From the NCBI RefSeq assembly GCF_000271305.1, contig NZ_AKGD01000001.1:744001-808000 (forward strand): a stretch of DNA of 64,000 bases. Direction: 5' to 3'. Each line of letters opens with the position of its first letter. Position 1 is the stretch's first letter. The position numbers were made by a program, and so were the translations under genes. Below are positions 59,103-64,000 of this stretch, in pieces. Source of the DNA: Hydrocarboniphaga effusa AP103 (GTDB lineage Bacteria; Pseudomonadota; Gammaproteobacteria; Nevskiales; Nevskiaceae). The notes below the pieces were generated by a model that ran no database searches, was not told the DNA's origin, and saw only the letters and a program-made list of their open reading frames with translations.

Positions 59103-60083
59103 ATGACGTATCCGACCCCGCCGCTGCGCCGACTCTCCGAGGCCGAGATTCGGTGCTATCACGAAGATGGCGTGCTGATGGTCCAGCAGGCGATCGCGCC
59201 GAACTGGCTGGCGCTGATCGAAAGCGGCGTCGAGCACGCGCGCTCGGCGCTGTCGGTGCAGGGGCGCTTCATGTCGCGCAAGACGCGCGGCTACCAGATG
59301 GATACGTTTCTCTGGAAGCGCATCGACGAGCTTCGCGATGCCATCTACTACGGTCCGTTCGCGCACTGGGCGCAGCAGCTGCTGGGCTCCGAACAAGTGC
59401 GCTTCTTCTACGACCAGATGTTCGTGAAAGAACCCGGGACCGATGCGCCGACGCCCTGGCATCAGGATCTGTCGTTCTGGCCGATCCGGGGAGAGCAGAT
59501 CACCTCGTTCTGGATTCCGCTCGATCCGGTGACGCGTGAAAGCAGTGGGTTGCTCTACGTCAAAGGCTCGCATCGCTGGCCGCAACGATTCAAGGCGATA
59601 TCGCCGGACTACGTCGCGGCGATCATCGACGAGCAGATGAGCGACGTGCCGGACATCAACGCCAACCCGGAGCTCTACGAGCTGCTCGATTGGGAGATGG
59701 TGCCGGGCGATATCCTGATGTTCCATCCGCTCACGCTGCACGGCAGCTACGGCAACCGTCATCGGAGCCGGCGGCGCCGCGCGCTTGCATTGCGCTGGAC
59801 CGGAGACGATGTGGTCTGGGCGCCGTCAGCCAAGCGCATGCCGGTTCACTTCAGGCACGACTCATTGCCGGGAGGCGCGTTACGCGGAGCCGCATTCCCG
59901 CGCATCCTGCCCGCGTACGATCCGCTGGAGCGCAAAGCACGCGAGGTGCCGGAGCGGCCCAGCACCACGCAGCTGCTATGCTCCGGCCTCAACAACGCAG
60001 TGGCCGCGGCCCAGCTGAAATTGCGCCCGACGCCGCTGAGGCTCGAGCAAACCTGGACGCCACCCGCAGATCGCGGGCCATAA
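59103..60083 (+). CDS. Phytanoyl-CoA dioxygenase (PhyH) family protein
   Basis: A 326-residue Fe(II)/2-oxoglutarate dioxygenase. The iron motif is TPWHQDLSFW (HxD) with a distal His in LTLHGSYGN, and the oxoglutarate Arg just after it (RHRSRRRR). It hydroxylates an unactivated carbon of a hydrophobic substrate. GGAG at 59092-59095 is correctly spaced for ATG 59103, not for the earlier in-frame ATG at 59097. Last gene of the 49991-60083 operon. Confidence 0.87.
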   Translation: MTYPTPPLRRLSEAEIRCYHEDGVLMVQQAIAPNWLALIESGVEHARSALSVQGRFMSRKTRGYQMDTFLWKRIDELRDAIYYGPFAHWAQQLLGSEQVRFFYDQMFVKEPGTDAPTPWHQDLSFWPIRGEQITSFWIPLDPVTRESSGLLYVKGSHRWPQRFKAISPDYVAAIIDEQMSDVPDINANPELYELLDWEMVPGDILMFHPLTLHGSYGNRHRSRRRRALALRWTGDDVVWAPSAKRMPVHFRHDSLPGGALRGAAFPRILPAYDPLERKAREVPERPSTTQLLCSGLNNAVAAAQLKLRPTPLRLEQTWTPPADRGP

Positions 60084-60177
60084 CCTGCGTGCGATCGCCT
60101 TCACCGGAGCACAGCGCGCTTCCTCCACCATGGCGAGCGCGGTGACGGAACCCTCATGTCGACACGCGCTGCCGCTT

Positions 60178-61137
60178 TCAGCTTTTTTTCGTTGAGCGGC
60201 GAGGAGCGGGTTTTCCAGTCGGCAAGTCCAAGTGCGATGCGCCTCGGCGCATCATGTCGCAGAAGTGTTCCGCAGCGGGCGTCAGCGGCAGAGCGCTGCG
60301 GCGCACCATGCAGATCGCGGGCGCTGGCGCGATCTCGTCGATCGGAATCGGCACCAGGGTGTCGGTCCATAGTGGCGATTGCACCCAGCTCAGCGGCACC
60401 AGCATGAGCAGATCGCTCTGGAACACGACCAGCATCATCGACAGCGCGGAATGCACCTTCACGGCCGGTTGCGGCACGGGCAAGCCATGATGCGCGAACA
60501 GCGCCGCGAGATCGCTTCCGACGCTGCCCGAGATGACGATGGACGCCCACTCGGCCTCCGCGAGATCGCTTAACGACCGGGCCCGTGCAAGCGGATGGTT
60601 CTTTCGTCCGACGATGACGTGCGAACTGTCGAACAGTTTCTCGACACGAAAATCGCTGCTGATCTGCTGCGGTACGGGGCCGACGTAGCAGTCGATGACG
60701 CCGTTGCGCAGCTCGCTTTCTATGCGGGCGAACATGCCGTCGATGATCTCGAGCTTCACCTTCGGATAGCGCTTGCGAAATGCCGCCATGGCGCCGGGCA
60801 ACAGCGTGATCTGCGCAACCGACGACAGCGCAACGCGAACGCTGCCCTGTCCGTTTCCACGCAACTGTTCGAGTTCGTCGTGGGCGCGCTGCAGCTCCGC
60901 TTGTACGCCTTTGACGCGGCCGTAGAAGACTTTGCCGAGCTCGGTCAGCTGCGTGCCGGTCGCGCTGCGTTCGAACAGCTCCAGATCGAGTTTCCGCTCG
61001 AGCTCGCGAATGTTGCGGCTGATCGTCGGCTGCGCGGTGCCGAGCTGGCGCGCCGCCGCACGCAAACTGCCGCGCTCGACCACTTCGAGGAAATCTCTCA
61101 GCGCGGAGAGCTTGGTGATCGACAGTAGCTGATTCAT
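60178..61137 (-). CDS. LysR-family regulator (TsaR/CbbR-like), copy 2
   Basis: A 319-residue LysR protein with helix-turn-helix GTAQPTISRNIRELERKLDL and effector domain containing LFERSATGTQLTELGKVFY and CYVGPVPQQISSDFRVEKLF. It aligns end to end with the regulator at 29486. It is divergent from the SphA-like porin and sulfatase genes and convergent with the catabolic operon; a large dyad lies right before its start. Likely regulates the porin/sulfatase side (inference). Confidence 0.87.
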   Translation of the reverse strand: MNQLLSITKLSALRDFLEVVERGSLRAAARQLGTAQPTISRNIRELERKLDLELFERSATGTQLTELGKVFYGRVKGVQAELQRAHDELEQLRGNGQGSVRVALSSVAQITLLPGAMAAFRKRYPKVKLEIIDGMFARIESELRNGVIDCYVGPVPQQISSDFRVEKLFDSSHVIVGRKNHPLARARSLSDLAEAEWASIVISGSVGSDLAALFAHHGLPVPQPAVKVHSALSMMLVVFQSDLLMLVPLSWVQSPLWTDTLVPIPIDEIAPAPAICMVRRSALPLTPAAEHFCDMMRRGASHLDLPTGKPAPRRSTKKS

Positions 61138-61555
61138 TTTCTTATGCAGCTCGAAGATTCAGGCATCTTCGATTATAAGCCGCGGCCCCATAGAGTTTAC
61201 CCGTCACTTCGTGACCATCGGCAATCCAGACCGAAGGCCCGAAGTGCGGAGAGAAACCCATGTTCCTGACGACGCTACGTCGCACTGGCTGCTGCAGCAG
61301 CAAGTCGTGGAAGAGCACAGCCACGACCCGTCCCTGCTCTTGCCCATCGCGGGTGATGAGTACCCCGCACACGCAACCCAGTCCGACTCGCGAGACCGAC
61401 TAGTCTCGATACCGATTCGATCACCGCGCCGTCGATCGCAATCTCGAGATCAATATCGATGTCGATCTCGATTGAAAAAACAAAGCGCACGCTGCCCGAG
61501 CGACTTTTCCGGAGCCGCGTTGCCGATATTCAACAAGGACTACTGGAGGAGATTC
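61138..61555. promoter_or_regulatory. 418-bp divergent control region, LysR copy 2 / SphA-like porin
   Basis: No supported gene. It holds the dyad at 61141-61179 and, near the porin end, a run of ATCGA-rich sequence including TCGAGATC/GATCTCGA arms (around 61447-61475) followed by GAAAAAAC. CTGGAGGAGATTC gives the porin ribosome site. A small minus-strand frame at 61142-61372 is noted but overlaps the dyad and is not called. Confidence 0.45.
61141..61179. promoter_or_regulatory. Large LysR-type dyad before LysR copy 2
   Basis: Nested inverted repeats: CTTAT (61141-61145) with ATAAG (61175-61179), and a perfect 8-bp inner pair TCGAAGAT-TCAGGC-ATCTTCGA (61151-61172). It starts 4 bases before the LysR start codon region, as expected for an autoregulatory and divergent-activation site. 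Confidence 0.6.
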
Positions 61556-62719
61556 ATGAGGATCAAAGCGGGATTCTTCCCATCGGGGCCGGCCGTTCTT
61601 TTGCTGGCCGTCGAAGCCCTGTCTTGGAGTAACGAGTCCGCAGCGGCCGAAGGCTATCGACTGCGCCAGGCCGCGCTGCCGGTTCTGGGTGGAGAGATGG
61701 CCGCCGATCTCGAGCAGATCGGATTCTTCGGCACTGTCGCAGTGGGTTATCTCGACTCCTATAAGGTCGTGGACGACCAGGGCCACCACATCTCGGTTCC
61801 CGGCCAGTCGATCGCCCTGCCGACCGGCGCCGCAACAGGCGGCGCGATTCCCGACGGCACCTACAACGTCGACGTGGGACCGGCGGCAATCGACTATCGA
61901 CAGCTTTCGCAGCAGTATCGATTCATCATCGGCTACCTCTTCGACACCGGCGTCGAAGGGAACCGCCTGGGCGTCAGTTTGAGCCGCGCGTATCAGCGCA
62001 TGGACCGCGAGGTTTCGATCTCGCAGCAAACGGTTCAGTTGCGACCGCAGCCTGCGCCATCGCTGCCGCCTCCCTTGCAAGCGGCATTGAACACATCGTT
62101 GAATCGTGTCGCCACGCAAGTCGCCGCAACGCAACAGACGGAACTCGATGCCCAGAACCGCGAGGTCGGCGGCTTGAGCGACAGTGTTTTCGCGTTCTTC
62201 TTCACGCGGACGAGCGCGGACAGACGCTTCAGGTACGGCATCGATCTGGCGGTGGCGATCCCCGATGGCGAGTACCGCAGCGATCGCGCTCCCAACCCGA
62301 GCCTCAACTACTACACCAGCCGACTCGAGACCGCGATGGTGTATTCGTTCGGGCCTCAGTCTTACGACAGCTTTTCGGGCATCACCATAGGCAATCGCAC
62401 GGGCTACGGCTGGAACACCATCAACAAGGACACCGAGATCCGGACCGGGCAGTTCTTCAACACCGAATTCGCGATCGAGAAAGTCATCGGTCGCTTCGCG
62501 TTCGGGCTCAACGCCGTGGCCTTGATCCAGACCACCGACGACAGCGGCTCCGGTGCCCCCGAACGGTCTTTCCGGCTTCGCACCTACAGCGGCGGCCCCT
62601 TCGCGGCGATCCGCCTCACCGAGCGCGCAGGCATCAACATCAGCTATGCGGATACCTTCTATGCACGTAATGCGCAGGTCAGCCGCGGTGTGGCACTGCG
62701 ACTGATCCGCAGCTGGTAA
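61556..62719 (+). CDS. SphA-like outer-membrane porin/transport protein
   Basis: A 387-residue protein with signal peptide (VLLLAVEALSWSNESAAA) and a barrel-like body (YRFIIGYLFDTG, RFRYGIDLAVAIPDGEY, FNTEFAIEKVIGRFAFGLN). The start EGYRLRQAALPVLGGEMAAD is typical of the SphA/phenol-meta-degradation porin family (Phenol_MetA_deg), linked to uptake of aromatics. CTGGAGGAG precedes ATG 61556. Divergent from LysR copy 2 and 97 bases ahead of a sulfatase. Confidence 0.82.
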   Translation: MRIKAGFFPSGPAVLLLAVEALSWSNESAAAEGYRLRQAALPVLGGEMAADLEQIGFFGTVAVGYLDSYKVVDDQGHHISVPGQSIALPTGAATGGAIPDGTYNVDVGPAAIDYRQLSQQYRFIIGYLFDTGVEGNRLGVSLSRAYQRMDREVSISQQTVQLRPQPAPSLPPPLQAALNTSLNRVATQVAATQQTELDAQNREVGGLSDSVFAFFFTRTSADRRFRYGIDLAVAIPDGEYRSDRAPNPSLNYYTSRLETAMVYSFGPQSYDSFSGITIGNRTGYGWNTINKDTEIRTGQFFNTEFAIEKVIGRFAFGLNAVALIQTTDDSGSGAPERSFRLRTYSGGPFAAIRLTERAGINISYADTFYARNAQVSRGVALRLIRSW

Positions 62720-62816
62720 GCACTCGCTTGCCGAATCGATATCCGCCGGGAGACAGGCCAATGCACATGCATTCCAAAACAGATGTGACCTCGACGAAAT
62801 CACCGGGAGCCAGGGC

Positions 62817-64000
62817 ATGAGCCTGTCGCGTCGCAAGTTGCTCGGCGGCATCGGCGCGGCGACTGCCGCGGGAGTCGTCGGCGTGGGGCTCGGCATGCAC
62901 GGCCGCAAGCAGCCCAAGCTCGATCTTCCCGTCGCTGCGGGCAGCAAGCCCTACAACATCCTGCTCGTGACCAGCGACCAGGAGCAGGGCTGGTCGCTGC
63001 TTCCGCAAGGCTTGATCGATACGCATTGTCCCGGCCGCGCTCGTCTGCAGCACGAGTCGCTGAGCTTCTCGCGTGCGCTCACACCCACGCCGGTCTGCTC
63101 GACCGCTCGCGCCGTGCTCTATACGGGCCAGCACTCTCAGAACAACGGCGTCTGGGACAACATTCCGCTGCCTTACGCGCCGACGCTCAAGCGCGATGCG
63201 CCCACGCTCGGCACGCTGATGGGCGCCGCGGGCTATCGCACCGCCTACTTCGGCAAATGGCATTTGAGCCGGCTCTACGGTCACAAGCACGCGGCCTGGA
63301 CGGCCGAGCAGGTGCGCGACGAGATCCAGAGCTTCGGCTTCGACGAAGTGGGGACCACGCACGAGCTCGACGGCGTACTCGGCGGCCATCGCGACGACAC
63401 CGATACCACCGATCGGGCAGTGGCTTTCCTGCAGGCCCAGGCGGGCCACGAGAAGCCCTGGTTCGCGGCGGTCAACATCGTCAATCCGCACGACATCATG
63501 TACTTCACGTCGGGGCCGGAGATGACGGCAACGCGCAAGATCCATTATCCGGACGATCTCGCGCGACCGCCGCAGACCGCGCTCTACCAGCAGGATCTCG
63601 GCTATCCCCTGCCCGCCAATTTCGGGCCTGTGGATCTGAGCACGCGGGTTCCTGCCGCGACCGAATACGCGCTCTGCGACGAGATCGCGATGGGCCAGTT
63701 GCCCTACGACAACGAGCAGGTTTGCCGCGAGTTCGTGAATTACTACTACAACTGCATTCGCGAGAGCGATCAGCACATCGTGCGCCTGCTCGATGCGCTC
63801 GATGCCAGCGGCCAGGCCGGCAACACCATCGTGGTCTTCACGGCGGACCACGGCGAGATGCTTGGCGTGCACGGGCTGCGCGGCAAAGGCGCGCTGCCGT
63901 ATCGCGAAGCCATGCAGGTGCCGCTGCTGGTTCGTCATCCGCAGTTCGCCGCCGCAGCCTCGACGACTGCGCTCGCGAGTCACATCGACATGGCGCCGAC
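62817..64000 (+). CDS. Sulfatase with Tat signal (3-prime end beyond window)
   Basis: Partial: 394 codons, continuing past the window. N-terminal SRRKLLGGIGAATAAGVV is a twin-arginine signal. Type I sulfatase features: NILLVTSDQ (metal), PTPVCSTARAVLYTG with the formylglycine Cys94 in the form CSTAR (usual C-x-P-x-R), FGKWHL and FTADHGEMLG. After formylglycine conversion it would remove sulfate from an ester in the periplasm. Being folded before Tat export fits cytosolic maturation. With the porin it may feed a sulfated substrate to the catabolic genes. Confidence 0.87.
   Translation, partial: MSLSRRKLLGGIGAATAAGVVGVGLGMHGRKQPKLDLPVAAGSKPYNILLVTSDQEQGWSLLPQGLIDTHCPGRARLQHESLSFSRALTPTPVCSTARAVLYTGQHSQNNGVWDNIPLPYAPTLKRDAPTLGTLMGAAGYRTAYFGKWHLSRLYGHKHAAWTAEQVRDEIQSFGFDEVGTTHELDGVLGGHRDDTDTTDRAVAFLQAQAGHEKPWFAAVNIVNPHDIMYFTSGPEMTATRKIHYPDDLARPPQTALYQQDLGYPLPANFGPVDLSTRVPAATEYALCDEIAMGQLPYDNEQVCREFVNYYYNCIRESDQHIVRLLDALDASGQAGNTIVVFTADHGEMLGVHGLRGKGALPYREAMQVPLLVRHPQFAAAASTTALASHIDMAP

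Noticed and set aside
61142-61372. 76-codon minus-strand frame in the LysR/SphA gap, with a fairly protein-like sequence (GFSPHFGPSVW, DGHEVTG)
   Set aside because: It overlaps the large dyad, has no clear start signal and no recognised family. It may be a gene remnant, but I cannot support it.
1-64000. CRISPR arrays, tRNA, rRNA, phage or integrase genes
   Set aside because: No regularly spaced repeats, no cloverleaf-like segments, and no phage or recombinase proteins were recognised in the window.

Overview
The window is GC-rich bacterial chromosomal DNA with tightly packed genes and many 4-base ATGA stop/start overlaps. The content (TonB receptor, DUF1302 outer-membrane proteins, Ccm system I genes, a DsbD with an alpha domain, GntR/LysR/TetR/AraC regulators, many acyl-CoA dehydrogenases) points to a free-living Gammaproteobacterium of the hydrocarbon/steroid/terpenoid-degrading kind (Nevskiales/Steroidobacterales-like). 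That placement is an inference from gene content, not a phylogeny. I saw no rRNA, tRNA, CRISPR, integrase or transposase gene.

Layout. (1) 0.2-5.7 kb: a divergent FCD-type GntR regulator and a four-gene overlapping operon (CitMHS carrier, AbrB-like membrane protein, quinone oxidoreductase, FMN alpha-hydroxy-acid oxidase). (2) 5.7-18 kb: fatty-acid-type catabolism: acyl-CoA ligase, lone ACAD11-type dehydrogenase, an unusual tandem TetR regulator, then a beta-oxidation operon (SDR, thiolase, MaoC hydratase, three acyl-CoA dehydrogenases of which two form a heteromeric-type pair, SDR). (3) 18-22.9 kb: a minus-strand operon of four overlapping genes (ACAD11-type dehydrogenase, alpha/beta hydrolase, APH-type kinase, histidine phosphatase) with a divergent LysR; this resembles the kinase/dehydrogenase logic of 4-hydroxyacyl-CoA breakdown. 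(4) 23-30.4 kb: TonB receptor, Cys-variant esterase-fold protein, phytoene-dehydrogenase-like flavoprotein, exported MBL hydrolase and a small beta-rich protein, with a divergent LysR.

(5) 30.5-46.9 kb is the most interesting part: a DUF1302 outer-membrane protein, a 900-residue MalT/AlkS-type LuxR ATPase regulator, a three-haem c-type cytochrome lipoprotein, and an overlapping set tlpA-like / DUF4266 / DUF3570 / apbE / dsbD, with divergent ccmC-D-E-I. Five copies of a 17-bp palindrome, CTACCC-N5-GGGTAG, lie only in the intergenic regions of this block: before the LuxR gene, between it and the DUF1302 gene, before the cytochrome, and (twice) between tlpA and ccmC. I infer a single LuxR-controlled regulon that builds an extracytoplasmic redox system: Ccm for haem attachment, DsbD/TlpA for thiol electrons, ApbE for covalent flavin, DUF4266/DUF3570 as possible partner lipoprotein and barrel, and the cytochrome as catalyst. 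A 269-bp highly structured inverted-repeat element sits between ccmC and ccmD.

(6) 46.9-64 kb: a catabolic block with AraC, TetR and LysR regulators, SDRs, an extradiol-type VOC dioxygenase, a fumarylacetoacetate-hydrolase-family protein with a possible Tat leader, an acyl-CoA ligase, an MhpA-like flavin hydroxylase, a DUF1302 protein, a PhyH dioxygenase, a SphA-like porin and a sulfatase cut by the window end. Together they suggest uptake, desulfation, ring hydroxylation and meta-cleavage of an aromatic or polycyclic substrate (inference).
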